Shown here in pieces: positions 52,779 through 61,097 of a stretch of 64,000 nt of DNA (position 1 is the first letter of the stretch; every line of letters starts with the position of its first letter). A program made the translations under genes and the position numbers. The notes beneath the pieces are model-generated. The model was not told the DNA's origin and did no database searches. It saw only the letters and a program-made list of their open reading frames with translations. The stretch comes from Lachnospiraceae bacterium (lineage in GTDB: Bacteria > Bacillota > Clostridia > Lachnospirales > Lachnospiraceae): the NCBI GenBank assembly GCA_029071325.1, contig JAIEAP010000041.1, positions 186,001 to 250,000 of the forward strand, written 5' to 3'.

Positions 52779-53388
52779 AATGCCAGCGGGAAATGGGCTG
52801 CAGGCGAAGCGTCAGCTTCTCACCCTGGAATGCCTGAGCATGCTTATAAATCACAATACCTGCAATCAGCAGGAAGGCTATGCTTACTGTGACGATTGGG
52901 GTGAACAGGAAATTCAGCAGTGCAGTTGCCCCGAAGGTAATGATGGAACGGAACAGATGGGGGTCAATGACCACCACCAGGGAAAATACAAGATAGGATG
53001 CTGCAAGGAACAGCACCGGGGCTGCAAGGGGGTAGAGCCCTAAAAGCACCCCAAATGAGGTGGCAATGGCTTTGCCGCCTTTTTTGCGGTTCATCAGCGG
53101 AAAAGCATGGCCCAGGACAGGCGCTACCAGGATGGGGACGAAGCCCAGGCTGTTGACAGGGACAAAGCGTCCTGCCATAAATACGGGTAAGAAGCCCTTG
53201 CCAAGTTCCAGAAGCAGTGCAGCCGTGCCGGCATAGAAACCGCCGTAAGTAAAGGCATTTGCCGTGCCTGGGTTGTGGTCGGGACTCAGTTTACAGATGT
53301 CAACATGGCAGCATAGCTTTGGTATCCAATATGCATATAATATACTGCCGGACATATAGCCCAGCAGTGTAAATAACAGAATTTCCAT
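52765..53388 (-). CDS. plsY: Glycerol-3-phosphate acyltransferase PlsY
   Basis: 207 residues with about five hydrophobic helices. Three conserved motifs: SGSILYAYWIPKL near the N-terminus, PGTANAFTYGG (substrate site), and HAFPLMNRKKGGKAIATSFG. It transfers acyl phosphate to glycerol 3-phosphate as the first step of phospholipid synthesis. AAGGAGG is just upstream of the start. The downstream neighbour on this strand is map; upstream is the glycosyltransferase. Confidence 0.9.
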   Translation of the reverse strand: MEILLFTLLGYMSGSILYAYWIPKLCCHVDICKLSPDHNPGTANAFTYGGFYAGTAALLLELGKGFLPVFMAGRFVPVNSLGFVPILVAPVLGHAFPLMNRKKGGKAIATSFGVLLGLYPLAAPVLFLAASYLVFSLVVVIDPHLFRSIITFGATALLNFLFTPIVTVSIAFLLIAGIVIYKHAQAFQGEKLTLRLQPISRWHSTRK

Positions 53389-53399
53389 AGTTTTCCTCC

Positions 53400-54515
53400 T
53401 TAGTGACCAGTCAGTGATTCCAGCAGTTCAATCGTTTTCTTTGCAGCATCCGGTCTGCGGTGCAGTTCCTGCGCACTGCGCATGTCTTCCTGCAGGTCAT
53501 GGCTGCGCATCAGCAGCAGGCCAAGGCGGATCTGTTCTATCATATATTTGGATGCATAAGAGATTCCATGATCCACAAAAAAGGCGCTGTTTTTTGTTTC
53601 ACAGCCCGGAATGGGAGCCGTGTGGATGGTGGGAACCATTTTCGCCAGCGCTTCGGTGGAGGTCAACCCGCCGGGCTTGGTGAAAATCACATCGCAGGCA
53701 TCCATATAAGAGGATACATGAGTAGTATACCCCAGGATATGGACACGTTCGTGTTTTTTGAATTCTTTTGTCAGCATGGAGCGAAGCTTATGGTTGTTGC
53801 CGCAGATAATTACAATATGTTCGTTATCCTTGCACTGTTTGTAGAGCGCCAGAGCAAATACTACCAGCTTTCCGAAGCCCATGCTTCCGCTCATAATGAG
53901 AAAGATAGGGGCATCCTGAGGCAGCCGGCAGCGCTTTCTTGCAGCCGCCTTATCCTGATGCACGGTGAACGCATGCCGAACCGGAATGCCGTATGGAAGA
54001 AGCTTTTCCTGGGGGACTCCCCGCTTGACATATTCTTCGGTTAAGTCCTCATGGGGGAGAATATAATAATCACAGCCTGTCTCCTCCCAGAAAGGAATGC
54101 AGGTATAATCCGTGCCCACTGCGACGGCAGGAATGGAGAGCATATTGTGCTTCTTCATATAAGTAATCGTCTCTGCCGGGTACAGATGGGGCATGACTAC
54201 TGCGTCATAGCCGCCGGCTTCTATATATGCAGCATAGCGTTTGGCCATTCTGGTGTTGAGCCAGTAGATGGGAGATTTCAGCCACCGGTTGCTGATGAGG
54301 AGCGCCAGCTGGTACGCAAAGCCGAACAGCTTAGGCAGATGCTTGACAATGCTTACATATAATCCGCCCACAAACCGTGAGGTGCCGCGGCTGCGAAGCA
54401 GCATGGCATCCACCATATCGGCCTCATGACCTGCGGCGCGGGCCGCCTCTTCAATCGCCCGGCCTGCGGCATTGTGCCCTTCCCCGGTGTTGCAGGATAA
54501 TATCAGTATTTTCAT
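53400..54515 (-). CDS. Diacylglycerol glycosyltransferase (MGDG synthase/UgtP family)
   Basis: 371 residues. N-terminal ILILSCNTGEGHNAAGRAI matches the MGDG synthase N-terminal motif, and the C-terminal domain contains FTKPGGLTSTEALAKMVP, the UDP-sugar-binding motif of the MurG-like GT28 family. It probably glucosylates diacylglycerol to glycolipid, or a lipoteichoic-acid anchor as UgtP does. A promoter on this strand (54573-54601) precedes it, and plsY follows 11 bp later, so lipid genes share a transcript. Confidence 0.9.
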   Translation of the reverse strand: MKILILSCNTGEGHNAAGRAIEEAARAAGHEADMVDAMLLRSRGTSRFVGGLYVSIVKHLPKLFGFAYQLALLISNRWLKSPIYWLNTRMAKRYAAYIEAGGYDAVVMPHLYPAETITYMKKHNMLSIPAVAVGTDYTCIPFWEETGCDYYILPHEDLTEEYVKRGVPQEKLLPYGIPVRHAFTVHQDKAAARKRCRLPQDAPIFLIMSGSMGFGKLVVFALALYKQCKDNEHIVIICGNNHKLRSMLTKEFKKHERVHILGYTTHVSSYMDACDVIFTKPGGLTSTEALAKMVPTIHTAPIPGCETKNSAFFVDHGISYASKYMIEQIRLGLLLMRSHDLQEDMRSAQELHRRPDAAKKTIELLESLTGH

Positions 54516-54572
54516 CGGGAGTTCTTACCGTCTCTTTCCTATAGTGTATCTTCTCAATATTATTACCCACCT

Positions 54573-54601
54573 ATTCTAGTATATTTGCATCAAAATAGCA
54601 A
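54573..54601 (-). promoter_or_regulatory. Sigma-A promoter of the glycosyltransferase-plsY unit
   Basis: On the minus strand TTGCTA (54601-54596), 17-bp spacer, TAGAAT (54578-54573), about 58 bp upstream of ATG 54515. Confidence 0.6.
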
Positions 54602-54695
54602 TCCCTCCTGCCAGGGCTTAAGTTCCTCGCATTTTGTACATAACCCATCCAAGAAAAAAGATACGCATAATTCCCCGAAAAAACCAGCTCTTTCC

Positions 54696-55143
54696 CTCCG
54701 TGAGTTTTCGGCATCCACCAGATAGCTGCTCGCCTTATGCGGAAATTTCAGTTGCCGACGGTGTATCATGAATTTGGTGTCTTTTTATGCTTCGACAATC
54801 TCCGGCGTATGTCCGTCTGCATGAGGACATGCAATCTGCAGGTTTTGTGCTGCTCTTAATGGGCGTTCTGATGTGACGTGCAGGCTGTGGACATTGTCTG
54901 AGCTCGTAGACTGTGAACCTTTCCATGTCCAGAGGCGAGTTATGGGAACAGCCTGCTCATAGCGACCACAGAAGAACGCCCATCTAGAGCAGCTAGAAAC
55001 CGAAGCCGCATGTGCTCAGCAGACGGACATACGCCGGAGATTGTCGAAGCATAAAAAGACACCAAATTCATGATACACCGACGGCAACGAAATTTACACG
55101 CAACGGCTCAAGGCTATCTGTTGGATGCCGATAACTCACGGAG
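54696..55143. repeat. Giant nested inverted repeat (448 bp)
   Basis: The arms begin CTCCGTGAGTT (54696-54706) and end AACTCACGGAG (55133-55143). A perfect 62-bp pair lies at 54759-54820 and 55019-55080, with the outer arms diverged but pairable. Further inner blocks also pair, including GCTGCTC, TGGGCGTTCT and CAGGCTGT. The whole could form one long hairpin or cruciform. It lies between, and outside, the transcripts of the two neighbouring promoters, and encodes no plausible protein. Confidence 0.9.
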
Positions 55144-55232
55144 AAAAGGGGACATTTTTCCTTCTGGCAATGATGCGTGCCTTTTTTCTGAAGGAAAACA
55201 AAAGGATTTCCAAAGTTTTCCTTAATTTCCGC

Positions 55233-55261
55233 TTGTATTTCCTTTCATTTGAAATTATAAT
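55233..55261 (+). promoter_or_regulatory. Sigma-A promoter of apt
   Basis: TTGTAT (55233-55238), 17-bp spacer, TATAAT (55256-55261), 59 bp before GTG 55320. Confidence 0.75.
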
Positions 55262-55319
55262 AATGACGTATGTTTGTATTGAACAGAATGTGGATTACAA
55301 AGGAAAGAGGGGGTTGTCT

Positions 55320-55844
55320 GTGAAGAAGGTAGAGGATTATGTGAGAAGTATACCGGATTTTCCGGAGGAGGGTATTATTTTCCGTGATATTACCAGCGTG
55401 CTGCAGGATGCGGAAGGATTGAAGCTGTCAATCGACTCCATGATCGGATTGCTGGACGGATTGGATTTTGATGTGGTGGCGGGAACGGAGTCCCGGGGAT
55501 TTATTTTCGGTGTTCCTGTGGCGTATGCATTGAATAAGCCTTTTGTGCCGGTGCGCAAGAAAGGAAAACTGCCCTGCGAGACAGTGGAGGCAACTTATGA
55601 TCTGGAGTATGGCAGCGCTACCATAGAGATGCACAAGGATTCCATACAGCCGGGACAGAAGGTGGTTCTGGTGGACGACCTGATTGCCACCGGAGGAACA
55701 ATAGAGGCGGCGATCAAGCTGGTGGAACAGTTGGGCGGAGAGGTTGTGAAGGTTATTTTCCTGATGGAGCTTGCAGGCTTAAAGGGCAGGGATCGTCTGG
55801 GCAAGTATGACGTATCCTCTGTGATCGTCTACGAAGGCAAATAA
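55320..55844 (+). CDS. apt: Adenine phosphoribosyltransferase (GTG start)
   Basis: 174 residues from GTG 55320, with AGAGGGGG a few bases upstream. An earlier in-frame ATG at 55125 begins inside the large inverted repeat and is not real. Motifs: FPEEGIIFRDIT near the N-terminus, VVAGTESRGFIFG (PRPP loop) and VVLVDDLIATGGTIEAA (PRPP-binding signature). It salvages adenine to AMP. The NCS2 purine permease follows 66 bp later, forming a purine salvage pair. Confidence 0.95.
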   Translation: MKKVEDYVRSIPDFPEEGIIFRDITSVLQDAEGLKLSIDSMIGLLDGLDFDVVAGTESRGFIFGVPVAYALNKPFVPVRKKGKLPCETVEATYDLEYGSATIEMHKDSIQPGQKVVLVDDLIATGGTIEAAIKLVEQLGGEVVKVIFLMELAGLKGRDRLGKYDVSSVIVYEGK

Positions 55845-55910
55845 ATACGGCTTATAGCCGCCATGCGGCTTTAGGTATACAAAACAACCATAAAAAATGG
55901 AGGAAACGAA

Positions 55911-57269
55911 ATGTTAGAGAAAATGTTCAAGTTGAAAGAGAACAACACGAACGTCAGAACAGAAGTCATTGCCGGTATCACCACATTTATGACCATGGCA
56001 TATATTCTGGCAGTGAATCCCACACTGTTATCAGCGGCGGGTATGGATCCCACTGCAGTTCTGATGGCTACCTGTCTGGCATCCTTTGTGGGTACGCTTG
56101 CAATGGCGTTGCTGGCAAATTATCCTTTTGCGCTGGCACCGGGTATGGGATTGAACGCATACTTTGCATTTACCGTGTGCCAAGGCATGGGTTATCACTG
56201 GAGCGTTGCACTGCTGGCGGTATTTGTGGAAGGTCTTATCTTTATCGTATTATCCCTGACCAATGTGCGTGAGGCAATCTTCAATGCAATCCCTGCTACG
56301 CTGAAGAAGGGCGTGGGTGCAGGTATCGGTCTGTTTATCGCATTTATCGGTCTTCAGGGCGCACACATCGTTGTGGACAATTCATCTACATTGCTGTCCT
56401 ATGTGGACTTTACTGCAAACTTCCATACAGAGGGTATTTGTGCGCTGCTTGCGCTGATCGGTCTGATGCTGACTGCAATCTTGTATGTGAAGCATGTGAA
56501 GGGTTCTATCCTGATCGGTATCCTGGCGACATGGATTCTGGGTATGATCTGTCAGGCGACAGGACTTTATGTAGTTGACCTGGAGAGCGAATATTATTCT
56601 CTGTATCCGACCTTTGCCATGACAAATTTTGGGGCTATCGGAGAGACCTTCGGTCAGTGTTTTAATCCGAATTTCTCCAATGTAAGCGTTGTAAACTTCA
56701 TTGTTGTATTGTTATCATTCCTGTTTGTAGATATGTTTGATACCCTTGGAACACTGATCGGTGTATCCGATAAAGCAGGTATGCTGGACAAGGAAGGCAG
56801 ACTTCCCAGAGTAAAACAGGCGTTGCTGGCAGATGCTATTGCAACTTCTGCAGGCGCGGTTCTGGGTACTTCTACTACCACTACTTATGTGGAGAGCTCC
56901 GCAGGTGTAGGCTCCGGCGCAAGGACAGGCCTTGCTTCTGTTGTTACCGGCTTACTGTTCCTGGTTGCAATCCTGTTCGCACCGATCTTCACTGCAATCC
57001 CGGGCTTTGCAACTGCTCCGGCGCTGATCTTCGTAGGATTCCTCATGGTATCTGCAATCGTGAAGATTAACTTTGAGGATTACACGGAAGCAATTCCCGC
57101 TTACCTGTGCCTGATCGCAATGCCGCTTATGTACAGCATTGCGGAAGGTATCGCAATCGGAGTAATCTCTTATGTGATCATTAATCTGATCTGCGGCAAG
57201 GCAAAGAAGATCACACCGTTAATGTATATTCTGGCGGTATTGTTCATCTGTAAATACATTTTCCTGTAG
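55911..57269 (+). CDS. NCS2 family purine (guanine/hypoxanthine-type) permease
   Basis: 452 residues with about 12-14 membrane helices. VIAGITTFMTMAYILAVNP is the standard N-terminal motif of the PbuG/AzgA-like NCS2 subfamily, with FADMFDT-like DMFDTLGTLIGV and TSTTTTYVESSAGV later. It imports guanine/hypoxanthine/adenine by proton symport. No purine riboswitch is visible in the 66 bp before it, and it is probably transcribed with apt. A GC-rich hairpin (57303-57336) follows. Confidence 0.92.
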   Translation: MLEKMFKLKENNTNVRTEVIAGITTFMTMAYILAVNPTLLSAAGMDPTAVLMATCLASFVGTLAMALLANYPFALAPGMGLNAYFAFTVCQGMGYHWSVALLAVFVEGLIFIVLSLTNVREAIFNAIPATLKKGVGAGIGLFIAFIGLQGAHIVVDNSSTLLSYVDFTANFHTEGICALLALIGLMLTAILYVKHVKGSILIGILATWILGMICQATGLYVVDLESEYYSLYPTFAMTNFGAIGETFGQCFNPNFSNVSVVNFIVVLLSFLFVDMFDTLGTLIGVSDKAGMLDKEGRLPRVKQALLADAIATSAGAVLGTSTTTTYVESSAGVGSGARTGLASVVTGLLFLVAILFAPIFTAIPGFATAPALIFVGFLMVSAIVKINFEDYTEAIPAYLCLIAMPLMYSIAEGIAIGVISYVIINLICGKAKKITPLMYILAVLFICKYIFL

Positions 57270-57302
57270 AAATAAATACGGGACAAAACATAAGATCATT
57301 CA

Positions 57303-57336
57303 GGGGCTCCGGCGGACACATTCCTGCCGGAGTTCC
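57303..57336 (+). terminator. GC-rich hairpin after the purine permease
   Basis: GGGGCTCCGGC (57303-57313) pairs with GCCGGAGTTCC (57326-57336), with two G-U pairs. The T-run after it is weak, so termination may be partial and ferritin could receive read-through. Confidence 0.5.
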
Positions 57337-57364
57337 AATATATTATTTAGGAGGTACATAAGAC

Positions 57365-57874
57365 ATGGATCAGAAGGTAACAGAATTATTAAACGATCAG
57401 ATTAACAAGGAGTTCTACTCCGCATACCTGTATCTGGATATGGCGAATTTTTACGCTGCAAAGGGACTGGACGGTTATGCTAACTGGTATGAGATACAGG
57501 CAAAGGAGGAGCAGGATCATGCCATGCTGTTCTATCAGTATATGCAGAACAATGGGCAGAAGGTAACGCTGGAAGCCATCGCAAAGCCGGACAAGGAATT
57601 TAAGGAGCTGATGGATCCTCTCAAGGCCGCATATGAGCATGAGCAGTATGTGACGTCACTCATCAACAATATCTATGCTGCGGCACAGGAAGCGAAGGAT
57701 TACCGTACCGTTCAGTTCCTGGACTGGTTTGTCAAGGAGCAGGGCGAGGAGGAGACCAACGCCTCTGATATGATTACCAAGATGGAGCTTTTTGGCTCTG
57801 ACGCGAAGGGCTTGTATATGCTCAACAGTGAGTTGAGGAGCCGTGTATATTCCGCGCCTTCTCTGGTACTGTAG
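57365..57874 (+). CDS. ftn: Non-heme ferritin
   Basis: 169 residues. Ferroxidase ligands EFYSAYLYLDMANFYAAKG (Glu17 region), EEQDHAM (Glu, His) and the later Glu/Gln (EQGEEETNA) fit the FtnA pattern. The protein assembles into a 24-mer cage storing iron. The AGGAGG site is close to ATG 57365. The last residues end SAPSLVL, without the heme-binding Met of bacterioferritin. Confidence 0.92.
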   Translation: MDQKVTELLNDQINKEFYSAYLYLDMANFYAAKGLDGYANWYEIQAKEEQDHAMLFYQYMQNNGQKVTLEAIAKPDKEFKELMDPLKAAYEHEQYVTSLINNIYAAAQEAKDYRTVQFLDWFVKEQGEEETNASDMITKMELFGSDAKGLYMLNSELRSRVYSAPSLVL

Positions 57875-57928
57875 CATACAGTTTCGGTAACGGAAAAGTT
57901 ACTATTTTAAGAAAAGGGAGAATCCATT

Positions 57929-58270
57929 ATGCCATTTATTGACGCAAAGATCACGGTATCGGTAACGGAAGAGAAAAAGGAAGCAATTAAGACAGAACTG
58001 GGCCAGATAATCTCTATCGTGAATAAGCCGGAAAGCTTTCTGATGGTTGGAATCGCAGACAGCTATGACCTGTATATGGGCGGGAAGAAGCTGGACAAAG
58101 GAGCATTCGTTGCGGTAAGCCTGTTCGGAAGCGCATCTTCCTCTGCCTATGAGCGAATGACAGGAGAAATCTGCCGTATTCTGGGTGAACAGCTTAATAT
58201 CCCGTCGGATACGGTCTATGTCACATACAGCGGCATCAGCGACTGGGGCTGGAACGGCAGGAATCTGTAG
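57929..58270 (+). CDS. MIF/phenylpyruvate tautomerase-related protein
   Basis: 113 residues with Pro2 after the initiator Met, the catalytic residue of the tautomerase superfamily, and a MIF-like arrangement with a length near 114. Bacterial members are poorly characterised. AAAAGGGAG precedes ATG 57929. The LacI regulator begins six bases after the stop, so they are probably coupled. The substrate is unknown. Confidence 0.85.
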   Translation: MPFIDAKITVSVTEEKKEAIKTELGQIISIVNKPESFLMVGIADSYDLYMGGKKLDKGAFVAVSLFGSASSSAYERMTGEICRILGEQLNIPSDTVYVTYSGISDWGWNGRNL

Positions 58271-58276
58271 ACAGGT

Positions 58277-59281
58277 ATGGAAGGAAACAGAGTCCGGATC
58301 GCCGATATTGCAGAGGAACTGGGGCTGAGTACGGCTACTGTCTCCAATGTGATACACGGCAAGACAAATAAGGTGTCTGTGGAGACGGTGCACCGGGTGC
58401 AGGAACTGCTGGAACGCAGGCAGTATATTCCCAGTATGGCGGGAATCCTGTTGGCGCAGAATAATTCCCGTATCATCGGCGTGGTGGTGAACGACCATGA
58501 GAAATATGAGGGGCATGTGCTGGAGGACGGATTTATCAGCGCCTCCTTAAATGCCCTGTCAGCGGAGATTGATCGCGCCGGTTATTTTATGATGCTAAAG
58601 TCCACCTGGGACTGGAATGAGATCAGCAGGTTTGCCTCTATGTGGAATATGGAGGGGCTTGTGATCATGGGCTTCTGTGGGCAGGATTATAAGCGGCTGC
58701 GGGAACAGATGAGGATTCCCTTCGTGGCATTTGACGGAATATTAAATGAACCGGCAAAGCTGGGGAATATTGCCATTGATGATTTTCAGGGCGGTGTGAC
58801 TGCGGGAGAATATCTGAGGAGTATGGGGCACCGGAGCGTGCTGTGCATTGCGGATAATGATATTCACGGAGACCTGGAGCGTTACCGTGGCTTGCGGAAC
58901 GTTCTGCCGGAGGCAGAGCAGATGCTCATTCCTATGGAAACAGAGCAGCGGTGGAGCTTTTACCGGTCGCAGATGACGCGTTTGAGAAAATACACGGCGG
59001 TGTTTGCGGTGTCAGATTATTATGCGTTGGACTTTATTTCCTTTTGGACGTCTCAGGGCGGGCGGGTGCCAAATGATATGTCGGTCATGGGATTTGACGA
59101 CAGTCCGTTGGGACGTATGTCGCAGCCCGCGCTGACTACGATCCGGCAGGATTACGAGCTGCGGGCGAAGACGGCGCTTGCCATGCTGCAGGAACTGCGG
59201 GAGGGCGGCGGTGACGGACGTGAGGTCAGGCTCCCGGTCAAGCTTGTGGTTCGAAACAGCGTAGCAAGATATAACGGTTAG
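58277..59281 (+). CDS. LacI family transcriptional regulator
   Basis: 334 residues. HTH at about 5-50 (VRIADIAEELGLSTATVSNVIHGKT), with the hinge helix region VSVETVHRVQELLERRQYIP and a periplasmic-binding-protein-like domain. ADNDIHGDLERYRGLRN and MGFDDSPLGRMSQPALTT are typical of the effector domain. It follows the tautomerase-related gene closely, so its ligand might relate to it. The target operon is not identified. A strong terminator follows. Confidence 0.92.
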   Translation: MEGNRVRIADIAEELGLSTATVSNVIHGKTNKVSVETVHRVQELLERRQYIPSMAGILLAQNNSRIIGVVVNDHEKYEGHVLEDGFISASLNALSAEIDRAGYFMMLKSTWDWNEISRFASMWNMEGLVIMGFCGQDYKRLREQMRIPFVAFDGILNEPAKLGNIAIDDFQGGVTAGEYLRSMGHRSVLCIADNDIHGDLERYRGLRNVLPEAEQMLIPMETEQRWSFYRSQMTRLRKYTAVFAVSDYYALDFISFWTSQGGRVPNDMSVMGFDDSPLGRMSQPALTTIRQDYELRAKTALAMLQELREGGGDGREVRLPVKLVVRNSVARYNG

Positions 59282-59285
59282 AGAC

Positions 59286-59332
59286 AGGTCTGTTTTTGGT
59301 AAATACACACAAAAACAGACCTTATATTTTGT
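59286..59332 (+). terminator. Terminator after the LacI gene
   Basis: AGGTCTGTTTTTG (59286-59298) pairs perfectly with CAAAAACAGACCT (59310-59322), followed by TATATTTTG. Confidence 0.75.
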
Positions 59333-59353
59333 GAAAGGTTACGCGTTTAACTA

Positions 59354-59383
59354 TTGAAGGGAAGGGCAGGGAGGGCGTATTAT
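59354..59383 (+). promoter_or_regulatory. Possible sigma-A promoter of the MATE gene
   Basis: TTGAAG (59354-59359), 18-bp spacer, TATTAT (59378-59383), 42 bp before ATG 59425. Confidence 0.45.
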
Positions 59384-59424
59384 GATGGTATCAGATCTGA
59401 AATAATGGACTTGGGAGAATCATC

Positions 59425-60768
59425 ATGACAGAAGAAAATAAAGCCTTTCATAGAGAGCTATGGAGCATTGCGCTGCCGGTCACATTGCAGTGTATGTTGC
59501 AATCCTCCTTCAGCATTGTAGATCAGGTGATGGCGGGACAGCTTGGAAGCACCAGCGTTGCCGCGATTGGTCTGGGCAGCAAGTTTGCATCACTGTTTTC
59601 CGTACTGATTTCCGCGGTAGCTGTGGTGGCAGGCATTATGATGTCGCAGTATTTGGGTAAAAAGGACGAGGGGAAGGTGTGCCGGAGCTTTTGGGTGAAT
59701 ATGGCGGTAGGAATCGCCCTGGCTGTAGTATTTACGGCAGTCAGCGTGTGCATCCCCCGGCAGATCTTAGGCCTGTACATAGAAGACAACACTACCATAG
59801 CCGTGGGGGCGGGATACCTGCGTATATACGCGCTATCCTTTCTGCCGCTGGTGTTAAGTACGCTGCTGGCAACATTCTTACGCTGCCGGGAGAAGGCGTC
59901 CGCTCCGCTGTATGTCAGCCTGGCGGTGGCACTGTTAAATACTGCGCTGAATTATCTGCTGATCTTCGGGAAATTCGGCTGTCCCAGACTGGGCGTGGAG
60001 GGAGCGGCGATTGCCTCTGCCGTTGCGCAGTTGACGGGAGCCCTGCTTTTGATACTGATCACATGTGTATTGGCAGGGAGGAATGGATGGAAGCTTCCGG
60101 TGAGGCTGACAATGGCGCGGGAGGATTGGGTGCAGTATGGGAAGATACTGTTTCCCATATTGGTCTGCGAGTTCCTGTGGAGCCTTGGAGAAAATGTGTA
60201 TGCGTCCATTTACGGACATGTGGGGACGGACGCCTGTGCCGCTATGACATTGACGAATCCCGTTCAGGGACTGACCATCGGGGCCTTAAGCGGCCTGTCC
60301 CAGGCAGCTGGCATTATGGTGGGTAAATCACTGGGGGCAAAGGAGTATACAAAAGCTTACCGGGATTCCAGGAGGCTGATGGCATACGGCGTGTGCGGTT
60401 CTCTGATCCTGTCGCTGTTGTTGATTTTCTTAAGCTCCTGGTATGTGACGATATTCCAGGTGTCCAATGAAGTCCGGCGGATGACCAGAGCTCTGCTCAT
60501 TGCATTTGCCGTTATTTCTCCGGTGAAGGTTCAGAATATGATCTTAGGCGGCGGTATCATAAGAAGCGGCGGCAAGACGAAGTATGTCATGTGGATCGAT
60601 ATCATAGGCACCTGGGGCTTTGGTGTGCCATTAGGGCTGCTGGCCGCATTCCTGTGGGAATTGCCCATCGTCTGGGTGTACGTTCTGCTGTCACTGGAGG
60701 AGTGCGTCAGACTGGGGATTTCAGCAGTTATTTTCCGCAGGAAGAACTGGATGCAAAGTCTGGGATAA
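59425..60768 (+). CDS. MATE family efflux transporter
   Basis: 447 residues with about 12 membrane helices in two similar halves. ALPVTLQCMLQSSFSIVDQVMAGQLG at the N-terminus is the classical MATE motif, and the second half repeats it (LWSLGENVYASIYGHVG). It exports cationic drugs or metabolites with sodium or protons. GGGAG precedes the ATG. Its substrate is not evident from context. spoIIID follows at 62 bp, from its own promoter. Confidence 0.92.
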   Translation: MTEENKAFHRELWSIALPVTLQCMLQSSFSIVDQVMAGQLGSTSVAAIGLGSKFASLFSVLISAVAVVAGIMMSQYLGKKDEGKVCRSFWVNMAVGIALAVVFTAVSVCIPRQILGLYIEDNTTIAVGAGYLRIYALSFLPLVLSTLLATFLRCREKASAPLYVSLAVALLNTALNYLLIFGKFGCPRLGVEGAAIASAVAQLTGALLLILITCVLAGRNGWKLPVRLTMAREDWVQYGKILFPILVCEFLWSLGENVYASIYGHVGTDACAAMTLTNPVQGLTIGALSGLSQAAGIMVGKSLGAKEYTKAYRDSRRLMAYGVCGSLILSLLLIFLSSWYVTIFQVSNEVRRMTRALLIAFAVISPVKVQNMILGGGIIRSGGKTKYVMWIDIIGTWGFGVPLGLLAAFLWELPIVWVYVLLSLEECVRLGISAVIFRRKNWMQSLG

Positions 60769-60772
60769 ATCG

Positions 60773-60801
60773 GCATAAGCGCAAAATCCCGTGCATACAA
60801 T
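60773..60801 (+). promoter_or_regulatory. Candidate sigma-E promoter of spoIIID
   Basis: GCATAAG (60773-60779), 14-bp spacer, CATACAAT (60794-60801). This matches the sigma-E consensus (-35 ATA-type, -10 CATACA-T) with the usual spacing, 28 bp before TTG 60830. In B. subtilis spoIIID is sigma-E dependent. Confidence 0.7.
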
Positions 60802-60829
60802 GTAAAAAAAGTATCGCAGGGGATTTTCC

Positions 60830-61084
60830 TTGAAAGGTTATATAGAAGAACGGGCAATTGAAATTGCAAAATACATCATTGAGAACAACGCAACGGTACG
60901 TCAGACGGCAAAACGCTTCGGGATTTCTAAATCAACGGTACATAAGGACGTGACAGAGCGCCTCGTCCAGGTCAATCCGGCGCTGGCGAAGGATACCAGA
61001 AAAGTATTGGATGTCAACAAATCGGAGAGGCATATCCGGGGAGGACTTGCCACAAAGGAGAAATATCTGCATCAGCATATGTAG
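60830..61084 (+). CDS. spoIIID: Sporulation transcription factor SpoIIID (TTG start)
   Basis: 84 residues from TTG 60830, eight bases after AGGGG. IEERAIEIAKYIIENNATVRQTAKRFGISKSTVHKDVTERL is the SpoIIID helix-turn-helix, and the basic C-terminal region that also contacts DNA is present. It is a mother-cell regulator acting in sporulation after sigma-E. The length matches the family, and the TTG start is supported by position and ribosome site. Confidence 0.95.
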   Translation: MKGYIEERAIEIAKYIIENNATVRQTAKRFGISKSTVHKDVTERLVQVNPALAKDTRKVLDVNKSERHIRGGLATKEKYLHQHM

Positions 61085-61097
61085 CCGGGTGACACGG

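Noticed and set aside
54696-55143. CRISPR array or integron attC site
   Set aside because: There are no evenly spaced direct repeats, and the size and perfect 62-bp arms do not fit attC sites or CRISPR repeats.
55125-55319. N-terminal extension of apt from ATG 55125
   Set aside because: It begins inside the right arm of the large inverted repeat and upstream of the apt promoter (55233-55261). The GTG at 55320 has a good ribosome site and gives the usual length.
55845-55910. Purine riboswitch before the NCS2 permease
   Set aside because: Only 66 bp with one short hairpin (CGGCT/AGCCG at 55849-55861). There is no room or motif for the purine aptamer.
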